Assembly (NCBI GenBank): GCA_031177985.1
Contig: JAPSJW010000002.1
Location: forward strand, 186,001-250,000
Direction of reading: 5' to 3'
DNA from: Microbacteriaceae bacterium
GTDB lineage: Bacteria; Actinomycetota; Actinomycetes; Actinomycetales; Microbacteriaceae
DNA length: 64,000 nucleotides
Part shown: positions 55,715 to 63,366 of the stretch, piece by piece
Layout of the letters: each line of letters begins with the position of its first letter
Numbering within the stretch: position 1 is the first letter of the stretch
Position numbers and translations under genes: made by a program
The notes under the pieces: model-generated
Told to the model about the DNA's origin: nothing
The model's input: only the letters and a program-made list of their open reading frames with translations
Database searches by the model: none

Positions 55715-56745
55715 CGCAGCTGCGGGTCGTGATCGCGACACCCCTGAGCGACGAGAACGTGGCGCTGCTGCGGGAGCGGGAGCCGCGCCTCGACATCGTG
55801 CACGAGCCCTCGCTGCTCGCCAAGGCGAACGCCGACTGGATGATCAAGCACCAGCGGAACGCGCAGCAGCAGGAGGAGTACGAGCGGATGCTCGACACCG
55901 CCGAGGCGCTGTTCGGGGTGCCGGATCACTCGGGGAAGGCGCTCGCGCGCACCGTGCGGGCGAATCCGAACCTGCGGTGGGTGCACACCATCCCGGCGGG
56001 CGGCGGCCAGCAGGTGAAGTCCGCGGAGCTCAGCCGCGAGGAGCTCGACCGCATCGTCTTCACGACCTCCGCGGGGGTGCACGCCGAGCCGCTCGCCGAG
56101 TTCGCGCTGTTCGGTGTGCTGGCGGGCGCGAAGCTGCTCCCCTATCTGCAGCAGGCCCAGCGCAGGCACGAGTGGGCGAATCGCCGCACGATGGGCCACG
56201 CCGTCGACATGACGGTCGCCGTCGTCGGCCTCGGCAGCATCGGGCGAGCGACCGCGCGCAAGCTCTCGGCGCTCGGCTACCGGGTGCTCGGGGTGCACCG
56301 GCGCGAGGTGGAGGCGGAGGGCGTCGAGCGCGTCCACCCCGTCGAGGAGTTCGCCGAGGTCGCGGCGGTGAGCGACGCCGTCGTGCTCGCCCTGCCGGGA
56401 ACCGAGCAGACGAACGGGATGCTCAGCCGCGAGGTGCTCGCCGCCATCAAGCCCGGCGCGACCGTCGTCAACGTGGGCCGAGGGTCGACGGTCGACGAGC
56501 CGGCGCTCATCGAGGCGCTGCAGGACGAGCGGGTGGGGTTCGCGGCGCTCGACGTCACGGCGGTCGAGCCGCTGCCCGAGGACAGCCCGCTGTGGGATCT
56601 GCCGAACGTGCTTCTCAGCCCGCACACCGCCGCGATCAGCGAGCACGAGCCGCGCCTCATCGCCGAGCTGTTCGCCGACAACGCGACGCGGCTGCTCGAC
56701 GGGCGCGAGCTGCGCAACGTCGTCAACACGGTCGAGTTCTACTGA
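55711..56745 (+). CDS. D-isomer specific 2-hydroxyacid dehydrogenase
   Basis: This 344-aa NAD(P)-dependent oxidoreductase has the Rossmann motif VAVVGLGSIGRATARKL (about residues 170-186). The catalytic Arg lies in NVGRGSTVDEPAL, Glu in DVTAVEPLPEDSPLW, and His in LLSPHTAAIS. It is translationally coupled to gntK by a 4-bp overlap, hinting at a keto-gluconate or glycerate-type substrate, but specificity is not readable from sequence. Confidence 0.93.
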   Translation: MTQLRVVIATPLSDENVALLREREPRLDIVHEPSLLAKANADWMIKHQRNAQQQEEYERMLDTAEALFGVPDHSGKALARTVRANPNLRWVHTIPAGGGQQVKSAELSREELDRIVFTTSAGVHAEPLAEFALFGVLAGAKLLPYLQQAQRRHEWANRRTMGHAVDMTVAVVGLGSIGRATARKLSALGYRVLGVHRREVEAEGVERVHPVEEFAEVAAVSDAVVLALPGTEQTNGMLSREVLAAIKPGATVVNVGRGSTVDEPALIEALQDERVGFAALDVTAVEPLPEDSPLWDLPNVLLSPHTAAISEHEPRLIAELFADNATRLLDGRELRNVVNTVEFY

Positions 56746-56748
56746 CCC

Positions 56749-56810
56749 CTGTCAGGTTTTCGGACGAGAACCGGGTTCCGGCACGCGACATCGGTCCGAA
56801 AACCTGACAG
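56749..56810. repeat. Long palindrome with 17-bp perfect arms
   Basis: CTGTCAGGTTTTCGGAC (56749-56765) and its exact reverse complement (56794-56810) flank a 28-nt loop. CCC before and AGGGG after extend the stem with one bulge. It starts 3 bp after the hydroxyacid dehydrogenase stop. It may terminate transcription, but no U run follows. The GGTTTTCGG core resembles the palindromes after pth and after merR. Confidence 0.7.
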
Positions 56811-56853
56811 AGGGGAGCAGCGGGCGCGGTTACGCGCTGGGCCCCCGCCCGTG

Positions 56854-57035
56854 TAAACTCGCAGGTCGGCCCGGATGCCCAGTCTTCCGGGTCTGCCTCG
56901 GCGAGGGAGTCCGTTCGCGGACTCCGTGATCGACGCGGTGAGCAGGGCCACGGTTCTTCCTCACGCAGTCCAGGCGTTCGAGTCGACAACCCCACACTTC
57001 CGGGCCCGCCGGGTCCGCGCTCAAGGAGATTCCCC
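56854..57035 (+). promoter_or_regulatory. rplY promoter and structured ~170-nt leader
   Basis: TAAACT (56854-56859) is a good -10; a -35 is not clear. The leader down to the rplY ATG contains a perfect 8-bp hairpin GGAGTCCG-TTCG-CGGACTCC (56906-56925) and CCCGGA/TCCGGG pairings before it. AAGGAG precedes the ATG. A long folded leader suggests post-transcriptional or autogenous control, but I recognise no known motif. There is no other gene in the 290-bp gap. Confidence 0.45.
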
Positions 57036-57644
57036 ATGGCTACCACGCCCGACAACCACCTCAAGGCCGAGCTGCGCACCCAGTTCGGCAAGGGGGCCGC
57101 GCGCAAGATCCGCGCCACCGCGAAGATCCCCGCCGTGCTGTACGGCCACGGCACCGACCCGCGTCACCTGACCCTTCCGGGCCACGAACTCGCCCTGCTG
57201 CTGCGCAAGGCGAACCAGGTGCTCGAGCTCGAGTTCGACGGCGGCACCGAGCTCGCGCTCGTGAAGGACGTGCAGAAGGACCCGGTCAAGCAGCTCATCG
57301 AGCACGTCGACCTGGTGCTCGTGCGTCGCGGCGAGAAGGTCACCGTCGACATCGCGGTGCGCGTCGAGGGCGAGTCGGCCCCCGGCACGATCTCGAACCT
57401 CGAGAACGCGACTCTGTCGATCGAGGCCGAGGCGACCCACATCCCCGAGAGCGTCACCATCCAGATCGAGGGCGCCGAGGACGGCACCCAGGTGCTCGCC
57501 TCGCAGGTGCCGCTGCCCCAGGGCTCGACCCTCATCACCGACCCCGACACGGTCGTGCTCGTCGTCTCGACGCCTGCCGGCACCGAGGCCGACGACGAGG
57601 CTGCCGCGGCCAGCGAGGCCGCCGCTGCGGAGTCCGCGGAGTAA
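57036..57644 (+). CDS. rplY: 50S ribosomal protein L25/general stress protein Ctc
   Basis: This 202-aa 5S rRNA-binding protein of the long (TL5/Ctc) form has an N-terminal L25 domain (LKAELRTQFGKGAARKIRATAKIPAVLYGHG, about residues 8-95) followed by the C-terminal beta domain (about 100-185) and an acidic Ala/Glu tail. It is followed by pth and, after one extra gene, mfd; rplY-pth-mfd is a conserved actinobacterial order. Confidence 0.97.
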   Translation: MATTPDNHLKAELRTQFGKGAARKIRATAKIPAVLYGHGTDPRHLTLPGHELALLLRKANQVLELEFDGGTELALVKDVQKDPVKQLIEHVDLVLVRRGEKVTVDIAVRVEGESAPGTISNLENATLSIEAEATHIPESVTIQIEGAEDGTQVLASQVPLPQGSTLITDPDTVVLVVSTPAGTEADDEAAAASEAAAAESAE

Positions 57645-57674
57645 CGCATCCGCTTCTTCCGGAAGGACGCCCCC

Positions 57675-58259
57675 GTGGATTCTGAGGGCTGGCTCATCGT
57701 CGGTCTCGGGAACCCGGGGGCGACCTATTCCGGCAACCGGCACAACGTCGGGCAGATGGTGCTCGACGAGCTGGCCGGTCGGATGCGCGCGAGCTTCCGC
57801 ACGCACAAGGCGCAGGCTCTGGTCGCCGAGGGGCGCGCCGTGCCTGGCGGGCCGCGCTTCGTGCTGGCGAAGCCCTCGACCTACATGAACCTGTCGGGGA
57901 AGCCGGTCTCGGCGCTCGTGCGCTTCTACAAGACCCCTGTCGAGCGGATCGTGGTCGTGCATGACGAGCTCGACATCCCGTTCGACGAGGTGCGCCTCAA
58001 GCGCGGCGGCGGACACGGCGGGCATAACGGCCTGCGCGACATCGCCGTGGCCCTCGGCACTCCCGACTTCACCCGCATCCGGGTCGGCATCGGACGCCCG
58101 CCCGGGCGGATGGACGCCGCCGACTACGTGCTGCGCGACTTCTCCGGCGAGGAGCGCAAGGCGCTGCCGTCGCTGCTCTCCGATGCGGCGGATGCGGTCG
58201 AGCTGCTGACGACGGACGGCCTCGTCGCCGCGCAGCAGCGGTTCCACTCGCCGCGCTGA
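57675..58259 (+). CDS. pth: Peptidyl-tRNA hydrolase
   Basis: This 194-aa enzyme releases peptides from prematurely dropped peptidyl-tRNA. It has [20 protein letters not shown], with the catalytic His in NRHNVG, then PSTYMNLSG and [10 protein letters not shown], and [13 protein letters not shown]. The start is a GTG at 57675, with GGAAGGA upstream. It is probably co-transcribed with rplY, 30 bp before it. Confidence 0.97.
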   Translation: MDSEGWLIVGLGNPGATYSGNRHNVGQMVLDELAGRMRASFRTHKAQALVAEGRAVPGGPRFVLAKPSTYMNLSGKPVSALVRFYKTPVERIVVVHDELDIPFDEVRLKRGGGHGGHNGLRDIAVALGTPDFTRIRVGIGRPPGRMDAADYVLRDFSGEERKALPSLLSDAADAVELLTTDGLVAAQQRFHSPR

Positions 58260-58305
58260 GCTTCCACGGCGACTGAGAGACGCGGCTTCAGCCTCGCTCG
58301 CTTGA

Positions 58306-58361
58306 CGAGGTGAGGGTTTCGGCCCTCTAAGCCCGTTGTGAGCGCCGAAACCCTCACCTCG
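58306..58361. repeat. Palindrome with 18-bp perfect arms after pth
   Basis: CGAGGTGAGGGTTTCGGC (58306-58323) and its exact reverse complement (58344-58361) flank a 20-nt loop. It is part of a 311-bp gap (58260-58570) that holds no gene and is largely made of three related palindromic elements. The GGGTTTCGG core is shared with the elements at 56749-56810 and 6967-7000. Confidence 0.75.
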
Positions 58362-58376
58362 GGCGCTCGCGGCGCG

Positions 58377-58433
58377 CGAGGTTGCACTTGAGCCCCTCAT
58401 TTGCTGGAGCCGCGGGGCCCTTCTGCAACCTCG
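58377..58433. repeat. Second palindrome in the pth-downstream gap
   Basis: CGAGGTTGCA (58377-58386) and TGCAACCTCG (58424-58433) flank a 37-nt loop that itself contains GAGCCCC/GGGGCCC pairing. The CGAGGT outer arm equals the outer arm of the previous palindrome, so the two look like members of one repeat family. Confidence 0.65.
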
Positions 58434-58486
58434 GTGTGACGAGTGGTGCGGGTCTGGGTGCGCCGGGGGGCCGACCTCGCGGGAGG

Positions 58487-58504
58487 GCCGAAACCCCCAC
58501 CTCG
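58487..58504. repeat. Solitary third half-copy of the palindrome arm
   Basis: GCCGAAACCCCCACCTCG differs from the right arm at 58344-58361 by one base but has no matching left arm. It suggests partial duplication or decay of a repeated element. Confidence 0.6.
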
Positions 58505-58570
58505 TTAACGCAACGCAATGCTCACCGCCACCCGTGACGCCGCATCCGCCGGCTCACCTAGCGTTGGGGC

Positions 58571-59452
58571 ATGCGAGTGCTGCTGGCGGGGGGGAGCGGG
58601 GCGATCGGCCGCGCCATGATCCCTCAGCTGCTAGCGGCGGGTCACGAGGTGACCGCCACGACACGCACCCCCGGATCGCTCGAGGGCAGCGGCGCGGATG
58701 AGCTGGTCGCCGACCTGAGGGACCGCGCCGGATTCCTCGCCGTCGTCGCCGATCGGCGGTTCGACGCGGTCGTGCACGAGGCGACCGCGCTGCGCCGCCC
58801 CCCGCTGCGGCACCACGACCTCCGGGCGACCGACCGGCTGCGGCACGAGGGGACGAGCACTCTGATCGCTGCCGCGCGGCGCACGGGCGCCACCCGATTC
58901 GTCGCGGCCTCGTCGGCGCTCGGCTACGGGCTGCGCGACCACGGCATGACGCCGCTCGACGAATCCGCTCCGTTCGGCGAGGCGGGGGAGACGCCGACTG
59001 CCGAGTCGATGACCGCCCTGTTGAGCCTCGAGCAGCAGACCAGGGCCGCCGACGGCATCTCCGTGCGGTACGGCATCGTCCACGGACCGCACAGCGGGGT
59101 GGCTCCGGTGCCCCGCGACTGGCTGGGACTCCTGCCCTGGGTGCACGTCGACGACGCGGCACGCGCCGCCGTGCTGGCGCTCGACCGTGGAACCCCGGGT
59201 TCCGCCTACAACGTGGTCGACGACGCCCCGGCCTCGTGGCGCGAGGTCATGGAGCACCGTGCCGTGCAGCGCGGCACCCGGCGACCCCTCGTGCTGCGCG
59301 AGGGGATGTGGCGCACCGTCGCCCCCTACCTCGCCGAGGTGGTGACGGCGACCGCCATGCGGGTGTCGAACGAGTCAGCCCGCAGCGAACTCGGCTGGAT
59401 TCCGGCCGTTCCGAGCTATCGCGCCCGGCCGGTCGTCGGTGCCTCGAACTAG
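58571..59452 (+). CDS. NAD-dependent epimerase/dehydratase family protein
   Basis: This 293-aa extended SDR-fold protein has the N-terminal MRVLLAGGSGAIGRAMIPQLLAAGHEV cofactor motif, FVAASSALGYG, and SVRYGIVHGPHSG followed by LPWVHVDDAARAAVLAL. The usual YxxxK pair is not evident (SMTALLSLEQQ at that place), so catalysis may differ or be lost. TAGCGT at 58559-58564 lies 6 nt before the ATG. It is inserted between pth and mfd, which are otherwise adjacent in related genomes. Confidence 0.88.
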   Translation: MRVLLAGGSGAIGRAMIPQLLAAGHEVTATTRTPGSLEGSGADELVADLRDRAGFLAVVADRRFDAVVHEATALRRPPLRHHDLRATDRLRHEGTSTLIAAARRTGATRFVAASSALGYGLRDHGMTPLDESAPFGEAGETPTAESMTALLSLEQQTRAADGISVRYGIVHGPHSGVAPVPRDWLGLLPWVHVDDAARAAVLALDRGTPGSAYNVVDDAPASWREVMEHRAVQRGTRRPLVLREGMWRTVAPYLAEVVTATAMRVSNESARSELGWIPAVPSYRARPVVGASN

Positions 59453-59461
59453 ACTCTTCCG

Positions 59462-62400
59462 GTGACTCTTTCCGGGATGATTCCGGGGCTCTCGCGCGCC
59501 CAGACGTTCGCGCGTGCGCTCGAGTCCGCCCCGCGCAGCGCCGACTTCTCCGCGGTCGACGGCCTCCGCGTGCCCCTGCTCGCCGCCCTGCTCGAACGCC
59601 GGGAGGGGCCGCGGGCGCTGCTCGCGATCGCCGCGACGGGGCGCGAGGCCGAAGCCGTGCGCACCGCCCTCCCGTGCTGGATGCCCGGGGTCGAGGTGCT
59701 GGAGTTCCCGGCCTGGGAGACCCTGCCCCACGAGCGGCTGAGCCCCTCCGCCGAGACCGTCGGCAAGCGCATCCGCGCGTTGCGTCGGCTGCAGCGCTGG
59801 GAGGAGAACCCCCAGGGCACCCTCGTGCTCGTCGCCTCGGTGCGGGCGGTGCTGCAGCCGATCGCCGCCGGCCTCATCGATGATGAGCCGATCGTGCTCG
59901 AGCGCGGCGCGCGCGGCACCGAGCTGAGCGACCTCGTGGGCCGGCTCGTCGACCTGGCGTACTCGCGGGTCGACATGGTCACCCGACGCGGCGAGTTCGC
60001 GGTGCGCGGCGGCATCGTCGACGTCTTCCCGCCCACCGAGGAGCACCCCGTCCGCGTCGAGCTCTTCGGCGACGAGGTGGATGAGCTGAAGCACTTCTCC
60101 GTCGCCGACCAGCGCTCGCTGCCGGGCGACGTCACCCGCGTCGAGCTGGAGCCGAGCCGCGAGGTTCTGCTCACCCCATCCGTTCGCCAGCGGGCCGCCG
60201 AGATGCAGCACGAGTTCCCGAGCCTCGGCCAGATGCTCGCGAAGATCGCCGAGGGCATTCCGGTGGAGGGGATGGAGTCGCTCGCCCCCGCGCTCGTCGA
60301 CCGGCTCGTGCCCGTCACGAGCTACCTGCCGACGGATGCGGCGATCGCCGTGCTCTCCCCGGAGCGGGTCGCGACCCGCGCCGTCAGCCTCGTCGAGACG
60401 AACCGCGAGTTCCTGCACGCGGCGTGGAACGCCGCGACGGCGGGCGCCGAGAGCCCGATCGACCTCGACGCGGGCGACTTCCTGACCGTGCAGCAGCTGC
60501 GCGAGCGCTCGGGTGACCGCCCGTGGTGGACGATCTCCAGCTTCGACGCCGGCGTGGAGGCCGACGACGACTATGTGCGCGTCGAGGGCGCCTCGGTGCC
60601 GAGCTTCACCGGCCAGGTGGCCGGCGCTGTCGAGCACGTCAAGGATCGTGCCCAGAACGGTTGGACGCTCGCGGTGGTGGCTGCGGGCCACGGCATGGTG
60701 GAGCGCGCCGCGGACGTGCTGGCGGAGGCCGGTGTTCCCGCACGCATCGTCGACGGCGAGCTGACGGATGTCGAGCCGGGCGTCGTGCACCTCGTCGCCG
60801 GCAGCGTCGAGCACGGCTTCGAGCTGCCTGAGGCGAAGGTCGCCGTGCTCAGCGAGGCGGAGTTCTACGGGCGGAGCGCCGGCTACGGCGCCCGCGCCGA
60901 GAAGAAGCTCGCGAGCCGGCGCAAGAACGTCGTCGACCCGCTGCAGCTGAAGACCGGCGACTACGTCGTGCACGAGACGCACGGCATCGGCCGGTTCGTC
61001 GAGCTCGTGCAGCGCGAGGTCGCGAGCGGCACCTCGACGCGGGGGCGGCTCGCGGGCTCGACCCAGCGCGAGAAGGTCGTGCGCGAGTACCTCGTCATCG
61101 AGTACGCGCCGTCGAAGCGCGGCATGCCGGGCGACCGGCTCTACGTGCCGACCGACCAGCTCGACCAGCTCACCCGCTACGTGGGCGGCGAGGACCCGAC
61201 GCTCAGCAAGATGGGCGGCAGCGACTGGGCGGCCGCCAAGGGCCGCGCCCGCAAGGCGGTGCGCGACATCGCGGTCGAGCTCGTCAAGCTGTACAGCGCG
61301 CGGATGGCGAGCCAGGGCTTCGCCTTCCCCGCCGACACCCCGTGGCAGCGGGAGCTCGAGGAGGCGTTCCCCTACGCGGAGACGAATGACCAGCTGACCA
61401 CGATCGACGAGGTCAAGGCCGACATGGAGCGCCCGATCCCGATGGATCGGCTGCTGTCGGGCGACGTCGGCTACGGCAAGACGGAGGTCGCGGTGCGCGC
61501 CGCGTTCAAGGCGGTGCAGGGCGGCAAGCAGGTCGCGATGATCGTGCCGACGACGCTGCTGGTGCGCCAGCACCTCGAGACCTTCCAGGAGCGGTTCGCC
61601 GGGTTCCCCGTGCATCTGAAGCCGCTCAGCCGGTTCCAGACCGACAAGGAGGTGCGCGAGACGCTCGCGGGCCTCGCCGACGGCACCGTCGACGTCGTCA
61701 TCGGAACCCACCGCATCCTCTCGAACAATGTCGTGTTCAAGGACCTCGGTCTCGTCATCATCGACGAGGAGCAGCGCTTCGGCGTCGAGCACAAGGATGC
61801 GCTGAAGAAGCTGAAGACCAACGTCGACGTGCTCGCGATGAGCGCGACGCCGATCCCGCGCACCCTGGAGATGGCGGTGACCGGCATCCGGGAGATGTCG
61901 ACGCTCGCGACGCCTCCCGAGGACCGGCACCCCATCCTCACCTTCGTGGGTCCGCGCTCGGATCAGCAGATCACCGCCGCGATCCGGCGGGAGCTGCTGC
62001 GCGAAGGACAGGTGTTCTTCGTGCACAACCGGGTGAGCAGCATCAACCGCGTCGCCTCGCAGATCGCCGAGCTCGTGCCCGAGGCGCGGGTGGCGGTCGC
62101 GCACGGCAAGCTGAGCGAGCAGGCGCTCGAGCAGGTCATGGTCGATTTCTGGGAACGCAGGTTCGATGTGCTCGTGTCGACCACGATCATCGAGACGGGC
62201 CTCGACATCGCGAACGCGAACACGCTCATCATCGACCAGGCGGACAAGTACGGCCTCTCGCAGCTGCACCAGCTGCGCGGTCGCGTCGGTCGCGGGCGGG
62301 AGCGTGCCTACGCGTACTTCCTCTACGACGCCGAGAAGCCGCTCAGCGAGACCGCCCACGACCGCCTCGCGACCATCGCGGCGAACAACGAGCTCGGCGC

Positions 62401-63049
62401 GGGCATGCAGATCGCGCTGAAGGACCTCGAGATCCGCGGTGCGGGCAACCTGCTCGGCGGCGAGCAGTCGGGTCACATCGCGGGCGTCGGCTTCGACCTC
62501 TACCTGCGGATGATCGGCGAGGCCGTCAGCGCCTTCCGCGGCGACGTGGCGGAGGGTCAGACCGAGCTCAGGCTCGAGCTGCCCGTCGACGCGCACATCC
62601 CCGAGGAGTACGTCGAGAGCGAGCGACTGCGGCTGGAGGCCTACCAGAAGCTCTCGATCGCGAGCTCGCCGACGTCGACCCCCGAGCAGATCGATCTCGT
62701 GCTGGAGGAGCTGACCGACCGCTATGGCGACCCGCCCGAGCAGGTGCGTCACCTGATCTCGGTCTCCCGCCTGCGCCGTCGCGCCGTCAAGGCGGGGCTC
62801 AGCGAGGTCGTCGCCATGGGGCAGAACCTGCGCATCGCGGGCATGCCGCTGGCCGACTCGCTGCAGGTGCGCCTGCAGCGCCTCTACCCGGGCGCGAAGT
62901 ACTTCACGCAGACGAAGTCGATGTCGGTGCCGCTGCCGAACCGCTCCGGGCAGCCGCTGCCCGACGAGGCGCTCATCGCCTGGGTCGGCGATCTGCTGAA
63001 CGCGCTCTATCCCGAGCCGGTGCCGGTTCCGGAGACCGAGTCGGCGTAG
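59462..63049 (+). CDS. mfd: Transcription-repair coupling factor
   Basis: This 1195-aa DNA translocase removes RNA polymerase stalled at lesions and recruits UvrA. In order: an N-terminal UvrB-like module (VLEFPAWETLPHERLSPSAE, GIVDVFPPTEEHPVRVELFGDEVDE), the RNA-polymerase-interacting domain (GDYVVHETHGIGRF), the RecG-like motor with Walker A GDVGYGKT (667-674), DEEQ at 768-771 and QLRGRVGRG, and the C-terminal TRCF domain. The GTG start has TAGACT 6 nt upstream. Confidence 0.98.
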   Translation: MTLSGMIPGLSRAQTFARALESAPRSADFSAVDGLRVPLLAALLERREGPRALLAIAATGREAEAVRTALPCWMPGVEVLEFPAWETLPHERLSPSAETVGKRIRALRRLQRWEENPQGTLVLVASVRAVLQPIAAGLIDDEPIVLERGARGTELSDLVGRLVDLAYSRVDMVTRRGEFAVRGGIVDVFPPTEEHPVRVELFGDEVDELKHFSVADQRSLPGDVTRVELEPSREVLLTPSVRQRAAEMQHEFPSLGQMLAKIAEGIPVEGMESLAPALVDRLVPVTSYLPTDAAIAVLSPERVATRAVSLVETNREFLHAAWNAATAGAESPIDLDAGDFLTVQQLRERSGDRPWWTISSFDAGVEADDDYVRVEGASVPSFTGQVAGAVEHVKDRAQNGWTLAVVAAGHGMVERAADVLAEAGVPARIVDGELTDVEPGVVHLVAGSVEHGFELPEAKVAVLSEAEFYGRSAGYGARAEKKLASRRKNVVDPLQLKTGDYVVHETHGIGRFVELVQREVASGTSTRGRLAGSTQREKVVREYLVIEYAPSKRGMPGDRLYVPTDQLDQLTRYVGGEDPTLSKMGGSDWAAAKGRARKAVRDIAVELVKLYSARMASQGFAFPADTPWQRELEEAFPYAETNDQLTTIDEVKADMERPIPMDRLLSGDVGYGKTEVAVRAAFKAVQGGKQVAMIVPTTLLVRQHLETFQERFAGFPVHLKPLSRFQTDKEVRETLAGLADGTVDVVIGTHRILSNNVVFKDLGLVIIDEEQRFGVEHKDALKKLKTNVDVLAMSATPIPRTLEMAVTGIREMSTLATPPEDRHPILTFVGPRSDQQITAAIRRELLREGQVFFVHNRVSSINRVASQIAELVPEARVAVAHGKLSEQALEQVMVDFWERRFDVLVSTTIIETGLDIANANTLIIDQADKYGLSQLHQLRGRVGRGRERAYAYFLYDAEKPLSETAHDRLATIAANNELGAGMQIALKDLEIRGAGNLLGGEQSGHIAGVGFDLYLRMIGEAVSAFRGDVAEGQTELRLELPVDAHIPEEYVESERLRLEAYQKLSIASSPTSTPEQIDLVLEELTDRYGDPPEQVRHLISVSRLRRRAVKAGLSEVVAMGQNLRIAGMPLADSLQVRLQRLYPGAKYFTQTKSMSVPLPNRSGQPLPDEALIAWVGDLLNALYPEPVPVPETESA

Positions 63050-63058
63050 GGACAGGCC

Positions 63059-63328
63059 CTAGCGCCACTCGGCGAAGAACTCCTCGATCGTCTTCGTCTC
63101 GAGGTCGTCGCGCACCTGCGCCAGCAGGTACTCGGGGGAGCCGACATCCGCTTTCGTGCGCAGCACGACGGCCCCGGTGTCCTTGCGGCGCACCACGAGG
63201 TCGTGCAGCACCGGGAGCTCGCCCGCGGCGACCCGGAGCGCGTTGTCCGCCAGGTGCTTCAGACGACTGACGCCGTGCGGCCGATGAGGCTCGAGAGCCG
63301 CCTCGAGGTGCTCCGCCGCGCGATCCAT
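63059..63328 (-). CDS. Small hypothetical protein
   Basis: This is an 89-aa soluble protein. After a helical N-terminus (DRAAEHLEAALEPH) the middle (HLADNALRVAAGELPVLHDLVVRRKDTGAVVLRT) and an acidic amphipathic C-terminus (DDLETKTIEEFFAEWR) are seen. I recognise no family. It is convergent with mfd (10 bp apart) and divergent from the MFS exporter. The codon pattern looks normal for the region, which supports it as a gene, but its function is open. Confidence 0.65.
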   Translation of the reverse strand: MDRAAEHLEAALEPHRPHGVSRLKHLADNALRVAAGELPVLHDLVVRRKDTGAVVLRTKADVGSPEYLLAQVRDDLETKTIEEFFAEWR

Positions 63329-63366
63329 GCTCTCCAGTATCCCGGCAGGGGAATGTCCTGGGCAGG

